Assembly (NCBI GenBank): GCA_001632435.1 | Contig: KV423923.1 | Location: 1,895-65,894, forward strand | From: Calocera cornea HHB12733 | Lineage: Eukaryota; Basidiomycota; Dacrymycetes; Dacrymycetales; Dacrymycetaceae | Length of the DNA stretch: 64,000 nucleotides | Reading direction: 5' to 3' | In this document: positions 42,275-53,813 of the stretch, piece by piece | How positions within the stretch are numbered: the stretch's first letter is position 1 | Layout of the letters: each line of letters begins with the position of its first letter | The notes under the pieces: generated by a model | Database searches by the model: none | The model's input: only the letters and a program-made list of their open reading frames with translations | Told to the model about the DNA's origin: nothing | Made by a program: the position numbers and the translations under genes

Positions 42275-43436
42275 GAGTGGGTATGAAGTATTCGATATTC
42301 TCTCTTCAGGATAATCAAGCAGAGAGAGCCCGTCGAAAAGGGAGAGTCGTGTCGTAAAGCCATATTGATCGCTCCAGCCGTTTTAGTTTTGAGAGGGCGG
42401 CTTCCTTCAAAAGTCGCAGATATCAGGGCTTGATTACTCTCCAAACCTACGTAAGGGTGGTGGGTAATGCGTGTCGCCATTCATTTCACTTCTCTCGATG
42501 TATGGCAAGTCATGAAGATGGGAGCGCTCAGGAGAAGGGCCATGGGGAGCGAATCCCGCTGTATGCGTTCAGGGTCTCGGGGCGTCAAGCCTGACTGACA
42601 TAAGCTTTCTCACCGCGCCCCCTGTTCCGTTCCGCTCGATGGCGAACTCTATACCGATTGTCGCTTCGTTCAACGTGGGGTGTTATTGTTTGCGGCGCAA
42701 AGAGTTGGGGAGGCTTGTAGCCGAGGCCTTACGCAAAGTCCCCGGTACGGCACTGGGTCCTGTGATTACATGAGCGCGGCGTAGATCAACCGAGGCTTTT
42801 CCGGCCCCCACCTGCAGCATCCCGCTCGAAACGCACATCACGTGCGCCGCGGCGAAATGACCAACATTGATTAGCTACACCGCATTTTACCGCTAACTTT
42901 CCTAGGCTAGAACAGGTGGTTCTAGGCTCAGAAATGTCATCTATACCGGCCAAAACGGACTCAAAATCCTAGGATAGGTGTGAAAAGGTTGGTTGGTTGT
43001 GCCTTCCATAGCCTAAGACAGTTCCGTGTAAAACGCGGATATTCCCTTCGGCAGTGCTAGCCGTGGGCTGAACAGCACGTCTTGGGAACAGCGGGCTCGG
43101 CTCCGGTATACGGACCGAGACCCCGATTCCCCCCTTGAAAACACAGCCACCCAGATAAAGATGCTTCCGCAATGCGGGGTTTTGTGGTGGACCCACTGCT
43201 GCCCCGATCCACGACGCGTTCGCAGGTCGACCTCCATCCAATAAAGACCGGTTCTGCAGCATGATACCCGGCGTTTCTCCTTGATGCCCACCCTGGGACC
43301 GGAGCCCCACGTCTCCTAAGGAATCACGGACTCGTAACGCAGACCATTCTCAGGGCTTCATCTCGGCATAGCCGGAATGCTATAAGTAGGGCCGCGATTC
43401 GCCGAGCTGGCGACAAGCAACTTGGACTCACCCACC
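42275..43436. other. Divergent promoter spacer
   Basis: Between the decayed transporter (-) and the hydrolase (+). A TATA-like TATAAGTA at 43381-43388 lies about 50 bp before the hydrolase ATG. No gene supported. Confidence 0.5.
43381..43388 (+). promoter_or_regulatory. TATA-like box of the alpha/beta hydrolase
   Basis: TATAAGTA 49 bp before the ATG at 43437. The distance is short but within the range for fungal core promoters. Confidence 0.4.
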
Positions 43437-44737
43437 ATGGCTGACCATAATCTGGAAACTCCTGCATTGCCTTCCGGTACCATGAGCGATCACCTGGCTG
43501 TGCAGACTGTCGGGACGTTCACCAACATGTTCGAGTGGCCTGACGAGGACTTCAAAGCTGTAAGCTGTCAGCTTACGTACTCCAGGTCAGATCTCACCCT
43601 GGTCTGTGTAGAAAGAGGACGTGACGCATGCCAATCGACCGCCTCTCCCGCAGCCAGCTGACCACCTTGGCTGGCGTGAGTGGGAGAAGGGAGAAACAAA
43701 GAGGCTCAAGCCGGTGCTCGCTAAGCGCTACCGACCTGCCGTCAACGTAAACCGCAAGGACGTAACCGTTACCTACGATGGCGACAACATGTATCGCATC
43801 CTGGTGCACGACCCGGAGCCGTATCCCGGAGAACCGACCGTCCCGAGGCCTGCGGTGTTATGGTACCACGGGTGAGAGTCCTCTAATGGTGATGCTCGTC
43901 ACTCGCTCAAGTAACGCAGAGGAGGCTGGGCACATGGATCCCCCGAGATGGACGCTCAGCGCGCTGACTACCTCGCATCCGAGCTGCGCGCCGTCGTCTT
44001 CAACGTGGACTACCGGTTGATCCCTGAGATCTCCTGGCCCAAGAATCACAACGACGTCTACCACTCGATCGGCTGGGCCATCGAGAATGCCAAGGGGTAC
44101 AATGTGGATCCGACTCGGTTGGCCTTATGGGGCCAATCTGCGGGTGCCCACCTTGCTGCAGGAGCGGCTCTGCGCGATGCTGATGAGCATAACCCCCCTC
44201 GTATTCGACTTGTCAGTCTGACAGTGGTAAGGTGGATCGCCCGTTCGGCCTGCACACTTCTGATACCAGTCTCAGCCAGTCGTGTGTGATTACCGAAGCG
44301 AACCGCCGCCCCTGAATGCCAGGACTCAGATTGAACTGACACAGATGCCCAAGGAAATCATTGCTCAAGTCATGACAGTTCTGCGTGAGTACTTCTCCGC
44401 CCAGCTCGATCCCAACCCCTCATCCAAGTGCTGTGCAGGCGACCTGACTGGCAGTGACGCACCGTTGACTGACCGTTACTTCTCGCCTCTCCTGAGCAAG
44501 ATCCCCGCCAATCACCCCCCGACCTACATATCTGTCGGTGGACTGGATCGGCTCCGAGACGGAGGTATCGCTTACGCGGTTCACCTGCGAAAGTACGGCA
44601 TCGACACCCAGCTCGAAGTTGTCCCGGGCGTACCGCACGCCTACACGTCGGAGAGCGAAACATATGTCGCGAAGCAGTATTGGATGGATCAAGTGAAGGC
44701 GTTTACTCTGGCGCTCCATTTCGACTGGAAGCAGTAG
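43437..44737 (+). CDS. HSL-type alpha/beta hydrolase (carboxylesterase)
   Basis: 383 residues from exons 43437-43559, 43612-43871, 43920-44226 and 44276-44737. Motifs: oxyanion-hole HGGGW, made by splicing GG/A after WYH; nucleophile GQSAGAH (G-x-S-x-G); catalytic Asp in GGLDRLRD; catalytic His in GVPHAY. These define the hormone-sensitive-lipase family of esterases and lipases. No signal peptide, so probably cytosolic. The N-terminal 100 residues (PADHLGWREWEKGE) resemble no domain I can name. Substrate unknown. It sits between two copies of a membrane transporter, one of them broken, which hints that it moved with or was bypassed by that duplication. The start ATG lies in a good context (CACCATGG). 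Confidence 0.88.
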
Positions 44738-44952
44738 GTAGAAGGCGCCGCGACTATGAATGAATTGTTGCAGTTCTAGATGTTCTCTTGTTTTGTATCA
44801 GAGATCCCATTCGGTGGTATATACATATGGTACACGTCTTGTGTTACATCAAGCCATCTTGTCCTCAAACGAGCCATAAATCATGCGGCACCCATCCTCC
44901 ACATACCTGACACGTTATTAGCAAGTACTCTGAGACGTGACTGCGAGAAGGC

Positions 44953-47900
44953 TCACTCGACTTGGCGACAAGCAGAGGTCATGACTAGCAAGAAGAACCT
45001 AATCATCGCAAATGAGAGACAGCCTTGTGGTTCGGTGCAGACGACGCACCAATACCGAGCGAATCCTCCACTCTTCACCGATTCTCTTCCTTCTTCTGTC
45101 TTGGCAAACCGAGAGCTGAGAACCAATGCATCGTGCACCAGTTCCGAGACAAGCTTGCCGGGTCTCGGTATCTCCAGCGGCAGAGGAATCTTTGAAGCCA
45201 TGGAAGCAGCTGCAAGATATAGCGACGCTTTCACATGGACGTTGGCCTGTCGACGGTACGGCGACAACACAGCGATGAACTCGCGTGAGACGAAATCCGG
45301 GAATGGCTCTGATCCGATGGCGGACCTCGCCTCGCTCCATCGATCCAGCAAGATCTGATTGGCGCGCAAGATCTTGACCGAGGCCTCGCTCTGAAAAGGT
45401 GCTTCCCATTGGGGTTCGGCAGCGGCGAAACTAGAACTGATGAGAAAACGTGTTTCGGAAGCTCATGGATTCGGACTCACGCGATCAATGGATTCATCCC
45501 AATGATCGTCCCCTGGAGCTTCGCTTCTCGTCTCTTCAACTCCCTCTCTACTCTGAGAACGACATTGCGTGGCGGTCTAACGCTGGGATCGATTGGACCA
45601 ACTAGAGACGTGGTCAGACACACAGGTTTCCCAAAGCCTGAAAGCTTACGGGCTCGACAATACGCTTGAAGCATGGTTGCATACGCCAAGTGCTCCTCAA
45701 GCATGCTGGCAAGAGCTTTGCGCAAGGTGTGCCGAGCAGGTTTCCGCAAGATGAAGAGCTGGAAGCAGAACACCAATGTGATCGCGATGGCCAAAGCAGC
45801 CAGACCCTTCCCTGTGACAATATTAGCATCACTTGTCGTGGAATGTACGTGTCATCGTACCCGTTCGATAGGGTGCCGAATCAAAGGTCGTTGTACCAGC
45901 ATAGACCGTCTGAACATATTCGGTAACGATCAGAACACCAGCACTGAATGGATATCAGCAAAATACCTGCACTCATTGACGGTCATTGCATACCTGTTCA
46001 TCGAGAGTAGCCCAAGGACGAAGAGCGCTGGCTGCAGCGGGGTTGGTAATGAACACAACCTGAGCAATTAGATGGCAGTTACCTTTTCATGGATGATGTA
46101 CGAGAGGGGAATTGCATAAAGGGCAATAAGACATGTCAGACCATATGGATTGTAGAAGTACCCTCTAAGTTGGCGGGTTAGCATCGTGACCAGAGGTCAA
46201 AACCGCGGGCTTACCCAACATTATGGAAGATCAAGAGGAAGATCATGCCAGCAATGTAGCCGACGGCAGTTCCCAAGATCTGGAACGTGAATTGCAAGAA
46301 GCTTTGACCTGCAAGTTAGAAGAAGATTAGCTCAGGTCCACTCGAGTTGTGCAGGGTTGTCATACCGAGAGTTGGCGTCAAAGCGATCACTATTGTAGGA
46401 AGGGCGGACTGAAGCCACATGAGTAACAGCCACACAGCACTTGGACAGTACTTACTGTCAATCCATAAGATATGAACCAGCCTCGAGATGCCGGGGCCCA
46501 GATCAAGACGGCAAAGACGCAAAGCTAAGATCGGGCTCAGTCGTAGTACAGGATGGTCAGAGCGGGCAGACTCACAGCTAGAACAACCTTGAAAGCATAG
46601 ATGCTGTCTGGGGACCTGAACCACTGCTCGATCGCAAGCAGCTGCTGGATGAAGGTGACTTTCTCGGGCACGTATTGGCGTCGCTCGAGTTGGCAGATGG
46701 CATCCTGCAGACATATCTCCTGCTCTTCTCCTTTCTTCTGATCCTTCTTCTTCAGGCTCTCCCACATGTGGATATGGAGATGGGAATGACGCTTGGCACC
46801 CTTTGTTGTTGTTGTGACGTGGGTATGCAGGGCTTGTAGCTCGTTGATCAGGCGGCTGGATATCAAATCAGAACGTGAATTTTAGTCGGGATGTAAGAAG
46901 GATTCACTTCATGGCAAACAGCATCGAATACACCCGCACGAGTGCCTGACCAGTCCTGAGAGCCTCCGGGTCCTCGCCCTCTTCTTCCTCGTCAGAGTCG
47001 GCAGTCTTAGCGGTGATCGGGCTATCCCCATCCACAGCCGTTGAGACCGCGGCCAGGCTCGGTTTGTTGCTCCCCACGGTCTTCGTCCTGATTGGCCTAA
47101 CTCCGAACGCCTGCACCGTCCCCTCCTTCATCATCGCCTCCCGTACCCCGCGCACATGGTCGTTCCCCCACGCATCAGCCATACTCGTCATCGGCTGGTA
47201 GACATTAAGCGCGTCCTTCGTCAGGTCCTCCGACAGCCCTCCCGAGACGAGCAAGTCGGCGACGAGGTCGAGCTGTTTCTTGGCAAATGCGTCAAAGTCG
47301 ATCCGCAGGCTCTTGACAGCTTCCGTGCTGTATTCGGGCGTCTCGACCGTGCCTTCTTTCTCGCCGAAGAGCTGGCGATCGACCACCGTCGGCCCGTGGG
47401 GCGTCACAGCCGGAAAAGGGGTGACTCCTTCACTCCCTACCGTCAGGGAGTCTGCGCCAACGGCTGTCCTGCCGCTCTCTGAACCACTGTCCGCATCAGC
47501 CGCCTCCCGCTGGAGCCTGCGTCCGACCTCCTCTAGCACCAGCTCATGGTCCACCTCGTCCTCCTCCGCCGAGATGACCGATGGCGCCTGAACAGTCGAC
47601 TCTTGCTTCTCCACATCCCTCTCCTTGAACGCACCGTAGTCATCGTGGCTCTTCAGCTCAAGCTTCTCCGTCGCCAGCTCCTGCATGATCTCGCCGATCG
47701 TGAGGCATAGGTCCTTGCGCATCCTGCGAAACTCGTCGACCCCGCTCGGAAGAAAGTGGTCCTTGAACGTCTGCACGCTGTTGTTCTCCTCGCCGTTGAG
47801 CAGCCCCGAGTAGGCTGCGATGAGCGTCGCCTGCAGGTTGCGCATCTTGAGCACGAGCAGGCGGTAGTCTGCCATCGACCAGCGGGACCAGACGACTTCG

Positions 47901-48847
47901 ATCGAGGTCTGGTCGATGAGCTGGTTGAGGAAGCCAAAGTCTGCCTGTAGAGGTGTCAGTACATAATGCTGAGGGAGAGCGTAGCATGCGCACCCTGAGC
48001 GACTGGACGAGCTGCCCCCTGATCGCGCGCTCATCATCCGTCAGCTCCAGCAGGTACCCCTTATTGACCAAATGCATGAACGTCCTGATATGGTCCAAGC
48101 TCGTGACGAGCATCTGTCTGAGCTGGTTCTCCGACGATCGGGGCAGGACGAGCATATTGACGAAGAGGACGATGGCTGCGCCGAATGCGTAGGCCTGGAG
48201 GTAGGATATGAGCGCGGCGGAGTTGAATGCGCCGCCCGAGTTCATACTCGTGTAGATCCCGTTGAACGTCATGAGCATCGCGAGGAGAGCGAAGGGCAGA
48301 TACTTGATCGACTGGGCTTTGATGAGCGCGAGGACTGCACGGATGGTCAGCGGCTGCTCTGTGTGGTAGGGAAAATGGGCACACTGTAGATCATCACTAC
48401 GAACAGGACGCCTTGCGCGACGGGGACATGGCCGACCTTGGCGAGGATGAAGAAGTTGAACGCGCCAATCAGCACGCCCATCATGCCCAGTATCGTGTTC
48501 TGCAGACATGCACCGACCGTCTTCCCGGGTGCGACAGCGATGACCACAATGACGGGCGCTGATAGATGTGAGGTCGTCTTCAACCGACGGAAGGGGGAGG
48601 GACGCACCGGAGAGCGCGAGAGGGAACTCGCTGAGGCTGTCATACCCGTGCAGGAAGCTCAGGATGAAGACGAGGACGTAGGCGAGAGCGCCTGCACAAC
48701 AGCGTCAGTGCCATCATCCAGGCAAGTGACGGATGGCAGAACGCGCTGACCTTTCAGAGTCGGGATCGATCGTTTAGAGAATAACCACTTTGGGAACCCG
48801 CGCAGGATGCGTACGGCCTTTGCGGTGATCTTCTTTGTGCCCGCCAT
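44953..48847 (-). CDS. FUSC/ArAE-like membrane transporter (Bre4/DUF2421-related)
   Basis: About 1,000 residues in many exons from ATG at 48847 (MAGTKKITAKAVRILRG). First membrane domain with VIVVIAVAPGKTVGACLQNTILGMMG and FALLAMLMTFNGIYTSMNSGG; then LPRSSENQLRQMLVTSLDHIRTF and a helical region (EVVWSRWSMADYRLLVLKMRNLQ); a long acidic linker (near 47600-46910); a helical ELQALHTHV region; a second membrane domain near 46600-45750 (TVLPTIVIALTPTLG, ITLVFCFQLFILR); and a conserved C-terminus (FVSREFIAVLSPYRRQ, PLPLEIPRPG). The two-bundle layout matches fungal proteins of the aromatic-acid-exporter superfamily related to S. cerevisiae Bre4. They are thought to export organic acids or drugs; the substrate here is unknown. 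Junctions between 46540 and 45400 are approximate. The homologue at 40704-42274 is truncated. Confidence 0.82.
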
Positions 48848-49347
48848 GGTCGCGTGTCCTTCAAGTTACTGGCTCGCGTCCGGGGCAAGTACGAGGTGGC
48901 CAAGTGCAGTCAGGTTGCAATGAATCTGGGTACGCCGCTATCGGGCAGTAATGTGCCTCTGTTTGAATGCGCAACGGCGCATTGGGCGCGGCTATTTGAG
49001 GGGTGTGACCGTGTGAGTCTGCCATGGCCGGCCGGGCGACGATAAACACAGGCGCGGTCTCAGGGTCTGCAGCTGACCAATCAGGAAATGACATCAGTTT
49101 CCCTCGTGTGTTAGGGTTCGCGCGCTTTTCGCTGCATGAGCAGGCTGACGGTTACTGTACTGTTGCAAGCACCCTCCGATCCACGCACTCATTGTTCCGC
49201 AATAAAAGCTCAATTGCCACCCAAAGGCACGACATATCCTACAACAACAAGCAAGGAGGGTACCAAGGTATGCCCAGAAGAAAGGAAAAATACGACAACA
49301 GCGCTCTGAAAGTCCAGCCAGAGTGATCTGTCAGCAGCTCACACGGC

Positions 49348-50585
49348 TTATAGAAGCAGCGACACCGCTCCGGCGAGGAGCAGCAGGGCGAGCCCCGCGC
49401 CCTCCGCCTGCCGTCCCGCACCGCTACCCGACTGCGTCGGCTGGGCGCTGGAGCCGCTCGTGCCGGTCCCGTTCAGGTTCAGCGCATTGGCGACAAAGTT
49501 GTTGTATGTGTTCCCCGTCGTGGGCGCGTTCACCGCAAACACCATCCCCTTCCCGCAGTGCGTCGCCTGCCGGCAGTACACCCAGATGGGCGTCGTGCTG
49601 TTTACGGTGATCGTGTACGTCGGGAATTCGGTCGCGTCGGCCGTGACGGGTTGGCTGTTGTATCCGGTGAGCTGGGCTCCGCGGACATCCGTATGCGGCA
49701 AAAAGGACTTACAAGTCCGAGTCAAACCCGACCTGGCCTGTCGTGGAGGTCAGCGCGAGCTTCCTGCATGGATCGGCGAACGAGGACTGCGTTGCGGTGT
49801 GGTTCGATGCGTGGAACTCGAACGTGATCGTGTCGCCGATGGCCGCGGTCTAGGGTATCGTGAGACTTCGAAGCAGCAGGCAACATCAATCGGCTCACCA
49901 CTTGGTTCGGGGTGTAGACAAGACCGGCAGTTCCACCAACGACGACGCGATGGTCGGTCGAGCCCAGGAGACCGGGGGTCGGAGCAGAGCCATAAACGGT
50001 CTGCATGCCCGTACCTGTCGGCGGCGTGTCTGTTGGTGTGGCAGTCGAGGTGACGGTAACGACGGAAGCCGGCGAGGTAGGCGCTGCGGCGCCCGCGGTG
50101 CCGTTCTGCTGGACGGCCATAGCCTGGAACGCATCGAACGTGTTGCCCGTTGCGGGCGCGTTCGCGGAGAAGACCATGCCCTTGCCGCAGTGTCCGCTCT
50201 GGCGGCAGTACACCCAGATTGGCTTGGTGTCGTTGACCATAACCTGGTAGGACGGGAAGTCGGCGCTTTGGGTGGCTGCGACGGGCATGCTGCGAACTCG
50301 TCAGCGCAGATTTGGCTGTTGGAGCACAAGGACTCACAAGCCAGAGTCGAACCCAATCGGGTTGCCATTAGTGTCCTTCAGCTTCACGCACGGATTGGCG
50401 AACGAGGACTGGGTAGCGGTGTGGTTGACTTGCTGGAACACGAAGTTGAGGATGTCGCCGGGGTCCGCCTGGATGTTGGACGGGGAGAAGGTCAGCTGAC
50501 CGACGCCGCCGACCTGGATATCGTGGATGAGGGCGGCGGACGCGAGGGAAGCGCCGAGCGCGAGGGTGACGAGTTGAGCGAACAT
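49348..50585 (-). CDS. GPI-anchored protein with two tandem cupredoxin domains
   Basis: About 390 residues in four exons from ATG at 50585. Signal peptide LVTLALGASLASAA. Domain 1 carries type 1 copper ligands: His in NHTATQSSF, and Cys, His and Met in CRQSGHCGKGM. A Ser/Thr/Pro linker (TSTATPTDTPPTGTG) follows. Domain 2 repeats the pattern (NHTATQSSFADPC, CRQATHCGKGM). The C-terminus has a Gly/Ser stretch and a hydrophobic tail (GLALLLLAGAVSLLL), as in GPI-anchored proteins. Introns split FDSG/F and FDSD/F at the same place in both domains, showing internal gene duplication. Fungal extracellular cupredoxins of this kind are surface blue-copper proteins; electron-transfer partner unknown. TAA stop at 49348-49350. 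Confidence 0.88.
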
Positions 50586-53500
50586 TGCTGGGTAGGAAGG
50601 TGTGGGAATAGCGTCAAGCTATGTGGGAGTCGAGCTAGCGACTGGGTGGTGTGGCGGGGTGGGGGGGATGGGGAAGTCGAGCCCTGCTCGTATTTCGAGG
50701 AGATGGGAGAGAGACGGAAAAGACTTTGATGCGGCCATGGGAGTCCTCCGGGATCCGTTTTATGGTAAAAACCGTCAGGGACGAGGCGGCAGCTACAATA
50801 ATCGCGTTTGTATACCTCGCAGCTAGGCAACCGAGAACGCGACGTAAAGCGGCAACGCGGACCCTGACCTCCACGTGTGCCCTGGCGTGACGCTCTTCGG
50901 CACCGCCACCACCAAGATCTTATCTGCTCGGCCCCGATAAGCCCAAGCCCATTGGAACCGAACAACACTCCGCCGAGTCTTGACCTGCTTGCGTGTCCGA
51001 GACAACCCAAAGCTGCTCCAAGCTCCCCTTTACTAGACATTGTGGAACTACGTGTTGAGGACGACTGCTCTGAAAGAGGGTGAATCGGAACTGCCCGCCG
51101 GCGAAAGGGCCGCACGGAAGTCGGCGTTGCCATGCTCGACGTCGTCATGACGGCCCGCCGTTGCTGTTTCCCTGGTCTCTTCAGTCACCTCAATAATAGT
51201 AGGAAAATGTCAGTGGCGACAGTGGGAATGCAAGACAAGAGGAGGGACGCTGCGTCAACTGCTCTGCGGACCCGTCGACCGTATTTCGAGAGGAGCTCAC
51301 TTCGAAGACCTTCTGCTCCGTTTGGGACCCTCATGAAACTCGTCCGACTCCTCCGCGTTCAGCTGTCGTCATTCCATGTAATGACTGTACTCGCCGAACC
51401 TTGCACACAGCGCGCGAGCGCATCACAGAATCGAACTTGTTCTACGACTAGAAACACTGCAAATATAGAGCCGGTACCGTTCGGAGCTCTGGAGCATCAA
51501 GCGCTCCTTTCTATTTATGTCTGGGGATCTGTCATCGAGCCTGAGGAATAAAGACGAGATGGGCGCGTGTTTCCGACCGCTGAACTCAGCATAGTCGCTT
51601 GCACTGCTTTATCCACGTCCTCGGCGTACGGATTGTCCATTCGGAAGCCTTCCCGTGATGTCAGCCGTGGGCGTCGGACAACAGGCATAGCTTTCCGAGC
51701 TCCGAAGCTCCAACAGAGCAGTTTCAAGGCAAATTTCATCTACTCACGGCTATAGGCGATGTCATCCGCTCAGTACAACGGCGATCACTCGGCATATGCC
51801 TTACAGGCGCTTACAATAACTAACGGTTTGGCGAGCCCCATGCGGTCATTGCGGCCGATAACTGAGCTGGCACTATGTTCAAGCTCTTACCATACACGAA
51901 CACCTCGGAGATAGCAGAAAACTTGGGTAAGAGCATGCATTGTCGCAGCTTATCCGGAATCCCCACTTCAGCAGCTCCAATGGCAGACCGGCAGAAGTAG
52001 GGCAACCTCCTCTTCGCACAGTGGTTCCGAAGCCGTCGTGTCCATACGCGGGCAAACTGATATCCCCACTAGTACCTAGCGACAGCACATCTATATCCGC
52101 GCCGAAAGATAATCAGGAAACAGTAGCCGCTTGCAATCCGAGCCGCTTTCTCTTGGGGGAGCGCCCGGATCACCGAAAGATTGAGGCGCGGGCTGAAATT
52201 ATTAAGGAACGTCTCCACAGCAGCTCGGCTAGCTGGCGCACCACACTGTGGGGAAATACTACGCTCTCGCAGCCAACAGGGAGGACTGTGAACGCTTGCA
52301 CCAAACGAGTAGTCAGACCTCAATTCCATCATGCATGTGCGAAGGTAGCAGTCACATGCATAAGAATATGTAGGCTAAATATTGGCCCCTCGCGTCGAGG
52401 CACTGTCCCGGCGGTAGGGCTTGAAGCTCCAGATATGCTATACCCGCACGGTCAACCCCTTCAGGTAATCGCAATATATGCTCCAGTTTGAATGCAGATG
52501 CTGTGCGAGTGTATCGTTGGTTTGCGCTCGAGCGGATTCGCGAGAGACAGCTGGTTCAAGGCTTCCGAGTGACCAACAGCGAGGTCCTCAGATACCAGCG
52601 TGCTCCAGAGAGGGAAGTTATACGACCGAAGCACCAATGTTGCACATGTCGGACTGCAGGAGGTTCGAGAGATGTGCGGACGTCCGATGCAGATTCTGAT
52701 TAGATTACTTGGGCATGCAGCTGCTTCTTTCGAGGTTCGCACCAACTGCATCAGGAGAGAGGAGATTGTAGTCGGTCGGTCAGATGCCGCGGACATGAGT
52801 TGGTTCTGCCAGCGAATCAATTCTACATGCTCCCAAAGGGACATATCGGAACTTCGGTTCAGGTTGAGTATAGCTCTGTAATGTAAGGAATCTGTACCGG
52901 GCCGTGGGTAAGGCCAGGGCTTTCCTCCAGTCTCACCACAGGGTGTTGTCCTGAAAATGAAAACCAGACACAGTACCAAAACGTTCGGGGTGTGATGTAA
53001 CCGACATAGAAGGATTCGTCATAGATTGCGGTCGTATACCATCGAGAAGAATAGTATGCCTTGCATCTATCCCGTGATTTGGAATCTTTAAAGTTAGAGC
53101 AAGCATCGATTCGGAGATCCGTCATTGCGGTGTGCAGGTAGTTAGAGACGAAGGCCGCGAAGTGGGACCCCGGGGCGGTGTTTTAGGTTATTGCTTCCGC
53201 ACTTCCAGCTCGGTTGGACGCAAGAGATTGCACGAAGCATTACGCTTCATCCCATCAACTCAACGACCGCATTGTTTCTCAACATCAGGCTACCTACCCA
53301 TTAGGAAATTGCTCACGATGCTGAATCTTCGCTGCCTTGTCTTCTTTTGCCTGTCTTTTAGGCGCCATCCTGCCATCTGGGGAGCGACCGCGGTGAACGG
53401 CCATCACGTCCGCTGAGCTGAACCCCTTTGCCTGTGCCTGGAGCGTGCCTTTTGGGCCTGCTTGCTTGAAATCCCGTTGCGCCACGGTCCAGCATAGCTC

Positions 53501-53813
53501 GCCTACGCTTGTGCGCGTCACTCTTCGCCATTTACTCCTGAGGGCCTGATTTCGTACTCTTCGGAGAAAGGATGGCGTCGCCCTGTTGGGGCATGCTTCC
53601 AGGACATCGGACTACACCGCGTAGAAGGGAATTCTCCATTGGTCATTTGACATCTATCTGATTCGGCATCCGTTCATTCTATCTCCCGAAGCACCTCCAC
53701 TCTCACGTCAATCTGTATATAAGCCTTGCGATGCAGCCCCATGCGTTATGTAGCTTGCTCTGTCAGCAGCGACATCCAGTGCTCTTGTTCCCTCCGCCCG
53801 AACTTGCTTCAAT
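50586..53813. other. 3.2-kb region without a supported gene
   Basis: Holds the cupredoxin promoter at the left and the tyrosinase promoter at the right (TATATAAG near 53718). Frames of up to 183 codons occur on both strands but show no domain, no signal peptide and no consistent splicing. I see no mobile-element ends. A low-expression or fast-evolving gene could be hidden here. Confidence 0.4.

Noticed and set aside
51940..52979. Frames of up to 183 codons on both strands before tyrosinase
   Set aside because: Overlap each other on opposite strands and have no recognisable motif; I could not assemble a spliced gene.
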